A DNA stretch of 64,000 nucleotides from Trachelipus rathkii (Eukaryota > Arthropoda > Malacostraca > Isopoda > Trachelipodidae): positions 1-64,000 of the forward strand of contig JABUQX010002232.1 in assembly GCA_015478945.1 (NCBI GenBank), given 5' to 3'. Each line of letters begins with the position of its first letter. Position 1 is the stretch's first letter. A program made the translations under genes and the position numbers. This document shows positions 1 to 9,976 of this stretch, piece after piece. The notes beneath the pieces were generated by a model that saw only the letters and a list, made by a program, of their open reading frames with translations, did no database searches and had not been told where the DNA came from.

Positions 1-1114
1 TTCATTTATTTTTTCAAATAAATTTTTGAAAATTGAGATCGTTAATTTTTCCCTTAATTTTACACCCTAAACAATTGTAGTTGAGAGTGAGCAAATTTAC
101 GGAGAGACTGGGGTTTTTATCATCGTGATCAAAACAATTTAAACTGACGTAGCATTTATCGATGGAATAATTCTTTTTCGCCGTCGATTTCGGTGACATC
201 ATCATCAACTTTTCAATAATGCGCTTTTTATTGATACCCACTCGATTCCATATACCTTTCAGCAGTCTATTTCTATTCTCGAAAGAAAGAACGGGAACGT
301 ATTCTCGAGGAACAGAATCATCCGAATTCTCGCTTTTCACCTCATTTTCCTCTACTCCGAAGAATTCTGAAGCCATTACTCGTTTAGTGCGTTTATGGAC
401 GTGCGCCCGGTTCTTCTCGTTATTTTTATCGGTGACAGAAATTTCGATAGTCACTTCGTCTTCGTTACTGAGAAGGTTTTGAACTTCATTTTTACTTAAG
501 AATTTGGCAATTTTGAAACGAAGAATTTTCATAATTGGAAAGAGGCATTCGTCGTAAGAATATAACGAATTCACATCGCGAGCGTCGTCATCTTCAACCT
601 CATCAACTGAAGAAAATTCAACATGGACTTTTGCTCGGAAAAGTTTTTCCTTTCTCGTGGTTTTTAATAACTCTTTTGCAGATGCAAAGTCCCGCACGAG
701 TGCAAGTAAAGTTTTATAAGATACACTCGCAGGATGAATAGATATTAACATCATGACGCGGCCCTCTTTACTCATTGTTATTATTATTATTGTCGATAAT
801 GGGTGCTGCGTTTCTGCAAACAATTCTAACGAGCGAACCTGCACTATTGCAATATGTCCAAATTTGTATTTATCGAACTGGGAAAAATAATAATATAATA
901 AAATAATAATAATAATTCGAGTTACTATAATTAATTTTATTAAATTTATAAAAATTTACTAAATAAAGATGAAATAAATTTAATTAAAAATAAGCATTGT
1001 AACCGCATTTCAAAACATTTTTTTTGAAGTATACGATGAATATTGGCACGATTGCAAGAGCTCACAATAATACATTTTGGTTTCGAAATAAGTTTAAACG
1101 TCTCATAATTGATT
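1..1114. repeat. Left arm of 1.1-kb inverted repeat
   Basis: Position x in this arm is the reverse complement of position 3783-x. The match appears perfect from the window edge to about 1114; after a 3-bp indel it continues weakly to about 1137. The outer end is cut by the window edge, so the arm may be longer. It contains one complete gene copy. Arms this alike imply recent duplication or ongoing gene conversion; an assembly fold-back is the alternative. Confidence 0.95.
14..775 (-). CDS. CHC2-type zinc-motif protein, left copy
   Basis: A 253-residue protein identical to the copy at 3008-3769. The frame is open further upstream to a GTG, but I chose the first ATG, which begins MSKEGR. The N-terminal two thirds are acidic and match nothing I know. 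The C-terminus carries C214-x2-H217-x17-C235-x2-C238 within NPSLSVN and YNCLGC contexts, which is the spacing of the CHC2 zinc ribbon of DnaG-type primases. No TOPRIM or primase catalytic domain follows, so this is a stand-alone zinc domain, perhaps a DNA-binding or primase accessory factor (inference). The stop lies 13 bases from the window edge. The gene points outward from the inverted-repeat spacer. Confidence 0.8.
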   Translation of the reverse strand: MSKEGRVMMLISIHPASVSYKTLLALVRDFASAKELLKTTRKEKLFRAKVHVEFSSVDEVEDDDARDVNSLYSYDECLFPIMKILRFKIAKFLSKNEVQNLLSNEDEVTIEISVTDKNNEKNRAHVHKRTKRVMASEFFGVEENEVKSENSDDSVPREYVPVLSFENRNRLLKGIWNRVGINKKRIIEKLMMMSPKSTAKKNYSIDKCYVSLNCFDHDDKNPSLSVNLLTLNYNCLGCKIKGKINDLNFQKFI

Positions 1115-2668
1115 TATTTAGATCGTTAAATTTTTCCAGTCTACGTGATATTCCCTTCAAACATAAATTAATGCACACATATTTAACATTTCTCAAAAAT
1201 ATTATAATTAAAAAGTTTTTTTATTTAATGAAGTTCAATGAAAAGCTTTCATTTCTTATATCGTAACGGCTTAAATAAGAATTCATAACTATTCTGTTAA
1301 ATTTGGTTTTTAATACAACAACATTATCTGACTACCTATATTAGTCCGAGAGGTCAGATTACATCCCAGCTATTTTTGAAAGATAAATCTTACAATATTT
1401 CTGATTGGAACAGAACATATTAACGGTGACCAGTGATACAAAAGTGGTCAAAGAAATATTTCTTTTTAATCTTAAACAAACAGCGTACATAAAGAAATTA
1501 TTAAAATAGGGTTTCGAAAAAACTTTGAAATTTCATGTCCGGGTGGTAAATTGATAGTCTGGGTTACCATGCTGAAGATTACTTGCCATTTGTACATTAA
1601 TTATTTCAACTGCGATCTGAAAGATAAGCCAAGTGATATTAATTAATAAACAAAAAAAACATGACAACAATAATCAAAATCAAAACTGACGATCATCTAT
1701 CCCACCCCAGGGTTCGTTACATAAAGACTTATCCAGTGTGAATCAGGGACCTAATATAAGTATTATTAATTATTATACTATTATATATTTATACGTGGAA
1801 GGATAGTAACAGGCTATAATAGATGAATATAATTATTAAATAAAAGTAGCTATCGGAAGTGCTTATAGTAAATTGAGAAGAAAGGTAGCGTTTACAATAT
1901 ATATACTGAGATTGCACGATTTTTTATCATCACTCAAATATAATTATCAAATTTACTCTTAAACTCCTTTCCTATTACCATTATATACATATATCTCATC
2001 CTATCCAACATCATATAGCATTGGTATTGTTGATTCAACATATATACATAATTTTAAACATAGTATAACGATATATACAATATAATATGAATAATATATA
2101 TATATATTAGTATATAATATATAATATAAAATATATACTAGATATATATATTATTATTGAGTATTTATTTATTATTATTGATTATTTATTATTGATTAAT
2201 TATATATTATATATGAATTTGTAGATAATAATTAACGACTCGTTTATCTAATTGAACGTAATTACTTTTACTTTCCATGACGTATCTCGTGTCATAATCT
2301 TTTTATTCTTACCTAAGTCATATCACTCGACCGAATAATTGGATAATCAGTTGAGCTATAGGGTTGGTTAAGCATCAGTATTTATATATCTCGATTCGTC
2401 TATCGCGTTAAATTTAATATAATTTAAGCATACATGCAACCAACAACTACAATTACCACCACGCCCCTTATGACGCTGTATAGAATTTTTGCATCGTCAC
2501 CGCGAATGTTGTATTATACTGCTGGTTCTGCTTTGAAAAAAGGTAAGATGTTGTTGTTTGATAGTTTTTTACTTACGTAAATGAAATTCTTAATTATTAT
2601 CCTTTTAAATTTTGAAATTAATATTATTATTTATTGAAGAATACGTAAGGAAAAATTTAACGATCTAT
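1115..2668. other. Unique AT-rich spacer between inverted-repeat arms
   Basis: About 1.55 kb with no credible gene. It is very AT-rich, with alternating TA tracts near 2090-2150 and ATT/TTA tracts to 2210. It separates two divergent identical genes whose promoters probably lie in the arms. A hairpin-like arrangement of long arms around an AT-rich centre would suit an origin or recombination region, but nothing specific proves it. Confidence 0.5.
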
Positions 2669-3782
2669 AATCAATTATGAGACGTTTAAACTTATTTCGA
2701 AACCAAAATGTATTATTGTGAGCTCTTGCAATCGTGCCAATATTCATCGTATACTTCAAAAAAAATGTTTTGAAATGCGGTTACAATGCTTATTTTTAAT
2801 TAAATTTATTTCATCTTTATTTAGTAAATTTTTATAAATTTAATAAAATTAATTATAGTAACTCGAATTATTATTATTATTTTATTATATTATTATTTTT
2901 CCCAGTTCGATAAATACAAATTTGGACATATTGCAATAGTGCAGGTTCGCTCGTTAGAATTGTTTGCAGAAACGCAGCACCCATTATCGACAATAATAAT
3001 AATAACAATGAGTAAAGAGGGCCGCGTCATGATGTTAATATCTATTCATCCTGCGAGTGTATCTTATAAAACTTTACTTGCACTCGTGCGGGACTTTGCA
3101 TCTGCAAAAGAGTTATTAAAAACCACGAGAAAGGAAAAACTTTTCCGAGCAAAAGTCCATGTTGAATTTTCTTCAGTTGATGAGGTTGAAGATGACGACG
3201 CTCGCGATGTGAATTCGTTATATTCTTACGACGAATGCCTCTTTCCAATTATGAAAATTCTTCGTTTCAAAATTGCCAAATTCTTAAGTAAAAATGAAGT
3301 TCAAAACCTTCTCAGTAACGAAGACGAAGTGACTATCGAAATTTCTGTCACCGATAAAAATAACGAGAAGAACCGGGCGCACGTCCATAAACGCACTAAA
3401 CGAGTAATGGCTTCAGAATTCTTCGGAGTAGAGGAAAATGAGGTGAAAAGCGAGAATTCGGATGATTCTGTTCCTCGAGAATACGTTCCCGTTCTTTCTT
3501 TCGAGAATAGAAATAGACTGCTGAAAGGTATATGGAATCGAGTGGGTATCAATAAAAAGCGCATTATTGAAAAGTTGATGATGATGTCACCGAAATCGAC
3601 GGCGAAAAAGAATTATTCCATCGATAAATGCTACGTCAGTTTAAATTGTTTTGATCACGATGATAAAAACCCCAGTCTCTCCGTAAATTTGCTCACTCTC
3701 AACTACAATTGTTTAGGGTGTAAAATTAAGGGAAAAATTAACGATCTCAATTTTCAAAAATTTATTTGAAAAAATAAATGAA
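2669..3782. repeat. Right arm of 1.1-kb inverted repeat
   Basis: Reverse complement of 1-1114 with no mismatch that I can see. It carries the second copy of the CHC2 gene. Position 3782 pairs with base 1, so the true outer end cannot be seen. Confidence 0.95.
3008..3769 (+). CDS. CHC2-type zinc-motif protein, right copy
   Basis: Identical to the left copy at 253 residues. The ATG at 3008 is preferred over an in-frame GTG at 2939. Four ligand residues, C214, H217, C235 and C238, sit in a C-x2-H-x17-C-x2-C frame with the NPS and YxCxGC signatures of primase CHC2 fingers. In cellular and phage DnaG this ribbon recognises template DNA and precedes the catalytic domain; here it ends the protein 15 residues later. 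Two identical copies could give a dosage effect or simply reflect arm homogenisation. Function beyond nucleic-acid binding is unknown. Confidence 0.8.
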   Translation: MSKEGRVMMLISIHPASVSYKTLLALVRDFASAKELLKTTRKEKLFRAKVHVEFSSVDEVEDDDARDVNSLYSYDECLFPIMKILRFKIAKFLSKNEVQNLLSNEDEVTIEISVTDKNNEKNRAHVHKRTKRVMASEFFGVEENEVKSENSDDSVPREYVPVLSFENRNRLLKGIWNRVGINKKRIIEKLMMMSPKSTAKKNYSIDKCYVSLNCFDHDDKNPSLSVNLLTLNYNCLGCKIKGKINDLNFQKFI

Positions 3783-4204
3783 ATTTACCGATTTTTCTTT
3801 TACTTTACTTTAATCCAAACTGAATTTAAAATTTTTTTTCAGCGTCGTTTCTTTCTGTTCCGATAACAGGCGATTTTAATATATTTTCGTCGTCTAACTC
3901 CCAGAAGCCTCGAAAAGTCTCGATGCGCGACCCACCAGAATAATATTATATCTTCATAGAATGTACTAGTGAGAGAGAGATTTGTCGAAAATATAAAAAG
4001 AGATCCCCATCGATCTATTCTTTTTTTTATTGCGAGAATAGTACGCCAACCGTCGAGTTTTTAGTTGGTTTAGAGGAAAATAAAAGGAGTAAATGCTTTT
4101 ATACAATTTATTTTTATTCTTTCACATGGACAAATGGTTTACATATACATATATGGTAGTTAATTATTTAATTTATTATATTATTTATTCTAAATAATAG
4201 TTCG
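3770..4204. other. Intergenic region, no gene seen
   Basis: AT-rich spacer between the inverted repeat and a minus-strand gene. A TATAAAAAG on the plus strand near 3992 has no obvious gene downstream, and AATAAA complements (TTTATT) near 4108 and 4186 would serve the minus-strand gene. A short noncoding transcript is possible but unsupported. Confidence 0.5.
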
Positions 4205-4855
4205 TTATATAATCCCCTTCCTTATGATTTTGAACGGCAGAGAAGTATTGTTATAAATAAAACTAGAATCCAATATCTGCGCTTCTTCACCGTCCGCGTA
4301 TACGCAGATGTCAATGCACTGTCCCATAATTTTAAGACCATTGTATTCACTTAAGTCGCCAGGACCAGGCTCGTAATATTCTCTGTCGCCTTTTGGGATA
4401 ACATCTGTAACGATACAATCTCGGCCGTCGACGATTTCTTGTCCAGTGCGACCGCATTTTGTGTACACATGTGCGTAAACATACGGAGGCATCATTCCTT
4501 CTAGTCCGATATATATCGTTTCGTCGATAAGAAAGTTCATGTAAACTATTTCCTTCTCGCGTATTTCGAAACTCGTGAATTTGAAGTCTTTTTTAAATTT
4601 TGTGGTCTCATTCTTTAGACCTTGAATTTTTTTCAAAAAAAATGTCAGGACCTCCGTCTTCATTTTACATTGCTTAGATATAATTTTCTTGAAATGGATT
4701 CTTTTTCTCATTAAATTCGTTAATGGAATCCCATAATGAAAATAAGGGTACAAATTACCGCACACTTCTCTTCTTTCTATTTCTTTGGCAGCGTATGAGT
4801 CCAAGGTTGATTGAAGGAACAATATCAGTAATATAATAATCGATAGTTTCGTCAT
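4205..4855 (-). CDS. Putative secreted protein, 216 aa
   Basis: Begins with a clear signal peptide: a short charged start, a hydrophobic core at residues 4-17, then a small-residue cleavage region near SYAA. The mature part has seven cysteines, a proline/tyrosine-rich middle (MMPPYVYAHVYTKCG) and a C-terminal CIDICVYADGEE block. No second membrane segment is visible, so it is probably secreted or lumenal. Possible N-glycosylation sites are NETT and NNTS. It is transcribed divergently from the 411-residue gene across a 391-bp region. I do not recognise the family. Confidence 0.8.
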   Translation of the reverse strand: MTKLSIIILLILFLQSTLDSYAAKEIERREVCGNLYPYFHYGIPLTNLMRKRIHFKKIISKQCKMKTEVLTFFLKKIQGLKNETTKFKKDFKFTSFEIREKEIVYMNFLIDETIYIGLEGMMPPYVYAHVYTKCGRTGQEIVDGRDCIVTDVIPKGDREYYEPGPGDLSEYNGLKIMGQCIDICVYADGEEAQILDSSFIYNNTSLPFKIIRKGII

Positions 4856-5246
4856 TTCTGCGGAACTGACTAACTCTCCAAACGTAGTCGTAGTCGATAG
4901 AAAAATAAAAATATGTGTCGGAAAGTTTCGTTTAAATAAAGTAAAAATTGGTTGGTCAGCTATTTTTAAAAAATAAATTTATTTGCTTTTTTTATGTCGT
5001 TTTATATTTTTTAAAATGATTCATTTTTTATTTTGTTATAACTTGAAATTTTTTAATTATTATTATTTTAGCCCCCCCCCTTCCCTTATCAAATCCCGTT
5101 TTCTATCTTTCTAATAAATTATTTTTAGGGGTAACTATTTCGATCGAATAATATTATTTTCGAATCAAACGAACGACCATTCCCTGTCGCTCGATTCTCT
5201 TTACTCTTTCTAATAACTAAAAAAAAATTATACAGACCGATAATAG
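4856..5246. promoter_or_regulatory. Divergent promoter region with relic of the array spacer
   Basis: Shared upstream region of two divergent genes. Bases about 5050-5140 resemble the conserved spacer of the 28-43 kb array: TTTAG, a C-rich run, AAATCCCGTTTTCT and then AGGGGTAACT in the same order. It also contains a run of nine C. No TATA box is convincing. Confidence 0.5.
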
Positions 5247-6482
5247 ATGTCGGCGAATTTTGAATTAAAACAACCGACCGACGAATACGTGATTAAATTT
5301 TACAGCATAATTATCGATCATTTATTGCGGCAAGTGTGCTTGGCGAGCTGCAAACCGAATTCCGTTTTAAATTTGGAACTCGGGTACGGGGGTTTAAAAT
5401 TATTCGAAAATGAATATTTGAACGAAAAAATAGTTAAAAGGTTGAGGTTTCTTTTTTGGTTAACAAAAAAATACGATATCCGATTAAATATGTTTTGCGA
5501 GAGCGGGGGAAACATTATCGGTCTAGCGAACTGGATCCTTTTTTCCTTGTGGGAGAGTTGCGCGCGCTGCAAGAGGGCCTCCGCTGACGCGAAAAGAACT
5601 CCCGTAGAGTTAACCTTTCGTCAATCGGCGGCAGAAACCGACGATATCGAGATGTTAGATAAAAGATACGAAGGCGTTTGCGATTTTATTTGGGAAAACG
5701 CGTGCGCGTCGTGCGTGGAGGCGTTTTTGATACTAAAGATCGCTAACGACGGATTTATTTCGTCGGTTTACTCGGATTTGGAGGACGATTGCCGCGACGG
5801 AGGGGAGGGAGGAGTGTGTAAATTTATCGGAGCCTTTTCGAATCTGGTGTTTAACAACGGCAAAATGGTATTATCCCGCTTCGATAAAGGGCGAAGAGGC
5901 GCGTTGAAAAGACTACTACAGCAGCAGGCTCAGCGGCGGGGACAGGGTTTCTTACCGCAGAGAGATATTCGGTACGTTCAGAAGCATCATTTCCCTTCGT
6001 ATTTGAAAACCTTAGTCGCGTGTAAAAATAGTTTCGAGCTATCGTTCTTAAAGCTACGAAATTCCCTCGGTGAATTTTTGAGAAATAACGAGAAGAATTA
6101 CGAAACTTTCTTTCGTGGCGGTGGTGAGGGAAAAGGAGTTAACGGGTCGTTTTCTTTAATTCCGGTTTTGTATTCAAAATCATTAAGGAAATGCGTTTTT
6201 GTCGAGATGAGAAGTCCGTTTAAAATTAATGATTTTTTACGAGGAAATCGAATTTTAAACATCGTTGATTCCGCCATGGATTTTACGGGCTGGTTCAAAT
6301 TGAGCCGAGATATCGTTGATGTACCGGTGTTTTATGGAAGAGGATTGAATTTCGATAACGTAAAGATCATTCGAAAGTTAAAATCGGGGGATAATTTTTT
6401 ATTTTGCTACACGTTTAATCCGGTAAGCTTGTTCGAAAACGCTGGTGCGAACATCATCGGTGTCGTGTCCATACCGCTTTAA
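5247..6482 (+). CDS. Hypothetical protein, 411 aa, with paired cysteines
   Basis: A complete ATG-to-TAA gene followed by AATAAA at 6501. It is probably soluble, with no signal peptide or convincing membrane segment. Cysteine pairs occur as CARC near residue 111 and CASC near 149, along with several single cysteines, so a metal-binding or disulphide-stabilised N-terminal half is possible. A low-complexity basic/Gln stretch lies near residues 217-235 and a glycine-rich loop near 292. Codon use (frequent GAC, TCG and GCG) matches the large genes that follow, which supports it as a native viral gene. The family is not recognised. Confidence 0.85.
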   Translation: MSANFELKQPTDEYVIKFYSIIIDHLLRQVCLASCKPNSVLNLELGYGGLKLFENEYLNEKIVKRLRFLFWLTKKYDIRLNMFCESGGNIIGLANWILFSLWESCARCKRASADAKRTPVELTFRQSAAETDDIEMLDKRYEGVCDFIWENACASCVEAFLILKIANDGFISSVYSDLEDDCRDGGEGGVCKFIGAFSNLVFNNGKMVLSRFDKGRRGALKRLLQQQAQRRGQGFLPQRDIRYVQKHHFPSYLKTLVACKNSFELSFLKLRNSLGEFLRNNEKNYETFFRGGGEGKGVNGSFSLIPVLYSKSLRKCVFVEMRSPFKINDFLRGNRILNIVDSAMDFTGWFKLSRDIVDVPVFYGRGLNFDNVKIIRKLKSGDNFLFCYTFNPVSLFENAGANIIGVVSIPL

Positions 6483-6500
6483 TCGACGAATCTTGGTCTT

Positions 6501-6506
6501 AATAAA
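6501..6506 (+). terminator. AATAAA polyadenylation signal
   Basis: AATAAA begins 19 bases after the stop of the 411-residue gene and before the next ATG at 6573. The placement is typical for this window. Confidence 0.6.
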
Positions 6507-6572
6507 TATAAAAATAATAATTGAAATGGATGCATAGAAAAGAAACAATTTTTTTTAAATATTCGAAAAAAA

Positions 6573-9455
6573 ATGGAAAATTTAGAGGAAAACAACGTCG
6601 ACGTTGATCATCACGAATTTATCGTCGAAGATTCGAGAAGGAGCGGCAAAGAAGAGGAGGGGGAGGAGGAGGAGGAAGAAGAGAGCGCGAGTGGGACGGA
6701 GGAAGACGATGAAATTTTATCGCGCGAAGATGTTGATGAATACGAAGAAGTAAAAGATAATAAAGACGACGTAAGTGAATCGGATGATGAAAGCGCCGTC
6801 AGTGAGGAGGAGGATGGGGAAGAAGAAAAACGAAGTATCGCCGAGAGCAAATTAATAACTCTGCACGATGTTGAAAAAAAGCTTTTTTCGACTCTTTTGC
6901 AATCTATTAAAGATAACGCCGGCTTCGCTTTGGGGCGATATATATTCGCGATTATTTTCGACGAAAAGAAATTAAAAACTATCGCCGAAAAAAGCGACGA
7001 CGATCGCCAATCTTCCATTCGACGCTATAAGGATTACTTGAAAAATTATTACATTTCCGCGATCAACGGTATTCTCGAAGATAAAAATAACGATATACGA
7101 ACGTATTTATTCGAAGAAGCGCAAAACGCTTTCGAGACAATTAGGTATAATTCTCAATTTCAAAATCAAAGTTTAACCCAAATATTCATAAAGTATTTCG
7201 GATCTTGCTCTTTAAAAGCGGATGAGGGCAGGAAAGACTGCTTTCAGGATTTTATGGATAGTGAAACTGATTTCTCGAACGAACTGCGGTTCGAAATTTT
7301 CTTATTTTACTTGTCGCCTTTATTGTCGATAATAGATTTATGCGGGGGTCATAAGAATATGACCATGACGATGGAGTTGTTCGAAATTATCGTCGCGAGA
7401 ATCCTCAATAATGATATTTTTAAACAAAACGATAGCTTGGGAATTATCAACAAATTGATCCACCCGAATGTTTGGAGAACGAAGGGAGGAAACGCGTTAA
7501 TGGACGAAACTAAATTAAATTGGCTTCCTCCATACGAAAGAGATTACGAAAAAAACCGTTTGACCGATATCAAGGATTGTTTGTTCGATTCGCTATCGCG
7601 AAAGTTTGGTAATATTAAAATTTCTTCTTCGTCGTCGATCAACGCCAACAAAAATAAGAGCATATTGAATTGCTCTTCGAGGCAACTGCTGGAGTATTTT
7701 ACGAAAAAAAGCCATCAACACGTTTCCGGGGGTAGCAAGAAATCGCGCAATTCATTCCTGAAAATCGATTTAGACGAGAGTCACATCGAAGCGATGGAAA
7801 AGATTATCTTCAATGTTCTTAAACACGAGGTGTTAGGAATCGGGCAGCCGGGGATATTCGTTAGCGTTTATAAAATAATTAAACGGTCCTTAAATTCGGG
7901 TAACTTATTGGAGCTAGCCAGAGGGAACCTTCTGGACACCGCTAAATTTCAATCCCTAGCCGCTCAAAAAATTCAACCCGGTGCCGTCAGAAAGCCTTAT
8001 TGCTCTTCTTCCTCCGTTTCCGAGGGACTAGAAATATCCATTAAAACGTTCGATAACAATTATATATGCGAACTATTGAACGCGTACGAATCCGATCCCT
8101 GCGCTTTGAAAAAATTGGTGTTCAACCTATACGACGTCGCTACCAATCTTTACTTGAAATTGTCGTCGTCGTCATCGTCTTCGCCTCATTCTCCCTCATT
8201 TAACTTTGAAAAGGCCCGTAGCAACCCCGTCACCGTTAGAAAAACTATTTCGGGCATCGATCGTCAACATTTCGAAAATGAAGTTTTTATCTTCCTGGAG
8301 GAATTCTCGAAAGATGGCGTATGCGACGCCGACGACCCCGACGACGACCCCGACGAAATCGTAAACCTAAAAAAATCCACCGAATATTTTCCACGTTTCA
8401 TGCACAAACTTTTTTATAAATCCCCTATTATCGATATCTTAAAAAAAATTATGGGAATTTACACACATCCCGTAACCGAAAATCGTCGCTTTACCGCGAC
8501 TACTATCGAATGTTCTTCTTCTTCTCCTCGAAACGACGTTGCTGATATCGATAATAACGTTGGCGACAGCGAGGAGGTAAACGACCGCAGTAACGTAGAA
8601 CGTAATAAGGGGTTTTACTTAATTTTATACGACGACGAAGATCAAGAACTACACCCGATAAAGACCGACAGAGATGAAGATGTCGATTTCTTAACTTTTT
8701 TTATTCATTATATAGACACGAAGGAAAACAAAAACATTTTCAGCGACATTTTCAATCGTAAAAGTACGCGAAACGCTCTAACGTCAAATTGCCATCGATT
8801 AAAAAAGATTAAATATAATAATAATGAGGCGATATTCTCTCACGACGATAGTCGTACCTTCGTGTCTCTTTCCGATTGGAAATGGGGCTCGAAGTATTGG
8901 GTCGTATCCATGAGGAATCTGAAATTAAAAATTAAAGCTAATACGAACGACTTAAAAGAAAAGGCGGACGTCCTTTGCCGCCACAGATTCGACCCGAAAG
9001 TATTTTCAAAGTATATAGAAAATACTCCTCGACGACGTCACCTAGAAGACGCAACGACGACGACGAGGAAATCTTTACCCATAATAGAGAGCTATTTGAA
9101 AAACGTATTGTTCCCGCAGAAAAATCCCCCCGACGAAATAAAATTTTTAAACAGAGAAGACGAACGGGTGTTTTTGAAAATATTTCGTTTCGCTCAAAAA
9201 GTTTACGATAACCTAAAATCGATTCTAAAATTATTCTCAACGTTGATTTCGTTACTAGAAATAGCCATGGTCGCGACGATAGGAACTTTCGATAACGAGG
9301 AGCGTTTCTTCGACTCGGATCTTTTCGACGAACTAATAGACCCCGTCGGGGAGCATCTCGCCGTAATTTCCTCTTGTCATTTTTCTGCAACGGTCAACGA
9401 ATACTTATCCAAAACGCCAAATTTGGGGGAGAACCCGAACTTTTCGACGAACTAA
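6573..9455 (+). CDS. Large acidic protein, C-terminus truncated by a tandem duplication
   Basis: A 960-residue protein. Residues about 20-90 are almost entirely Glu, Asp and Ser; the rest is mixed alpha-type sequence with short serine runs (near 349 and 531-537) and no signal peptide or membrane segment. It is probably a tegument- or capsid-type structural or regulatory protein by size and charge (inference). It ends prematurely: a 119-bp direct duplication (9321-9439 and 9440-9558) is not a multiple of three, so after the first copy the frame reaches a stop at 9455. The remaining roughly 95 residues of apparent coding sequence lie downstream in another frame. Confidence 0.85.
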   Translation: MENLEENNVDVDHHEFIVEDSRRSGKEEEGEEEEEEESASGTEEDDEILSREDVDEYEEVKDNKDDVSESDDESAVSEEEDGEEEKRSIAESKLITLHDVEKKLFSTLLQSIKDNAGFALGRYIFAIIFDEKKLKTIAEKSDDDRQSSIRRYKDYLKNYYISAINGILEDKNNDIRTYLFEEAQNAFETIRYNSQFQNQSLTQIFIKYFGSCSLKADEGRKDCFQDFMDSETDFSNELRFEIFLFYLSPLLSIIDLCGGHKNMTMTMELFEIIVARILNNDIFKQNDSLGIINKLIHPNVWRTKGGNALMDETKLNWLPPYERDYEKNRLTDIKDCLFDSLSRKFGNIKISSSSSINANKNKSILNCSSRQLLEYFTKKSHQHVSGGSKKSRNSFLKIDLDESHIEAMEKIIFNVLKHEVLGIGQPGIFVSVYKIIKRSLNSGNLLELARGNLLDTAKFQSLAAQKIQPGAVRKPYCSSSSVSEGLEISIKTFDNNYICELLNAYESDPCALKKLVFNLYDVATNLYLKLSSSSSSSPHSPSFNFEKARSNPVTVRKTISGIDRQHFENEVFIFLEEFSKDGVCDADDPDDDPDEIVNLKKSTEYFPRFMHKLFYKSPIIDILKKIMGIYTHPVTENRRFTATTIECSSSSPRNDVADIDNNVGDSEEVNDRSNVERNKGFYLILYDDEDQELHPIKTDRDEDVDFLTFFIHYIDTKENKNIFSDIFNRKSTRNALTSNCHRLKKIKYNNNEAIFSHDDSRTFVSLSDWKWGSKYWVVSMRNLKLKIKANTNDLKEKADVLCRHRFDPKVFSKYIENTPRRRHLEDATTTTRKSLPIIESYLKNVLFPQKNPPDEIKFLNREDERVFLKIFRFAQKVYDNLKSILKLFSTLISLLEIAMVATIGTFDNEERFFDSDLFDELIDPVGEHLAVISSCHFSATVNEYLSKTPNLGENPNFSTN

Positions 9456-9558
9456 TAGACCCCGTCGGGGAGCATCTCGCCGTAATTTCCTCTTGTCATT
9501 TTTCTGCAACGGTCAACGAATACTTATCCAAAACGCCAAATTTGGGGGAGAACCCGAA
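9321..9558. repeat. 119-bp tandem duplication causing a frame change
   Basis: Two head-to-tail copies, 9321-9439 and 9440-9558, read as identical. Each encodes the same 39-residue stretch in its own frame. Because 119 is 3n+2, the first copy's frame cannot continue through the second. It is either a recent lesion, a site of length polymorphism, or an assembly or sequencing artefact. Confidence 0.93.
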
Positions 9559-9853
9559 TAATACTAATAAAATAAATAATAAGCGTAGAGCCGCCGCCGT
9601 CGAGGCGGATTCGTTCTTCGCTTCGAAATATCGTAAAAAGAACGACGACGCAAAACCGAGATTTGGTATCGGCAACGTTTCGAAGCGGAATTATTTAGAC
9701 GATTTGTACGATAACCTCATCAATTCGGAGAAAGAAGCTTCGCCACCAAATTCTTTTTCGAACTCGGAAAAACCTCGGGTGGACGATGACGGCGAAAAGG
9801 AGAAAAATAAAGACCTTTACTACTTAAACTGTTTGAAAGAAAAATTTTTGTAA
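9456..9853 (+). pseudogene. Orphaned C-terminal region of the acidic protein
   Basis: The frame running through the second duplicate copy to a TAA at 9853 has coding character like the upstream gene: charged, Asn/Lys/Asp-rich, with a KRRAAAVEAD block and an acidic end. It contains no ATG, so it is not an independent gene. It is the displaced carboxyl end of the 960-residue protein, unless frameshifting rescues it. AATAAA follows at 9867. Confidence 0.75.
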
Positions 9854-9866
9854 GCAACAATAACTA

Positions 9867-9872
9867 AATAAA
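9867..9872 (+). terminator. AATAAA polyadenylation signal
   Basis: Lies 14 bases after the stop that ends the displaced C-terminal frame rather than after the premature stop at 9455. This supports the view that the original gene ended at 9853. Confidence 0.6.
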
Positions 9873-9976
9873 AATACGCGTGTTTTTACGTTACTTTTTT
9901 ATATCATATTTCCCTTAAAAAAATATTATATACACGATACGCTCCACGCGATAATAAAAAATATATAATATCGCCA

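Noticed and set aside
1024..1266. 80-codon frame across the inner end of the left repeat arm
   Set aside because: It crosses the arm boundary, is AT-driven in composition and has no counterpart in the right arm.
5073..5082. G-quadruplex or promoter role for the C run
   Set aside because: A single C run without repeated tracts cannot form a quadruplex; it may be a length error.
8938..9390. 150-codon minus-strand frame inside the acidic gene
   Set aside because: Arg/Leu/Ser-rich shadow of a strongly coding plus-strand frame.
9374..9455. Independent 159-residue gene starting at 9374
   Set aside because: The start there is TTG and there is no ATG in the frame; it is better read as the displaced end of the upstream gene.
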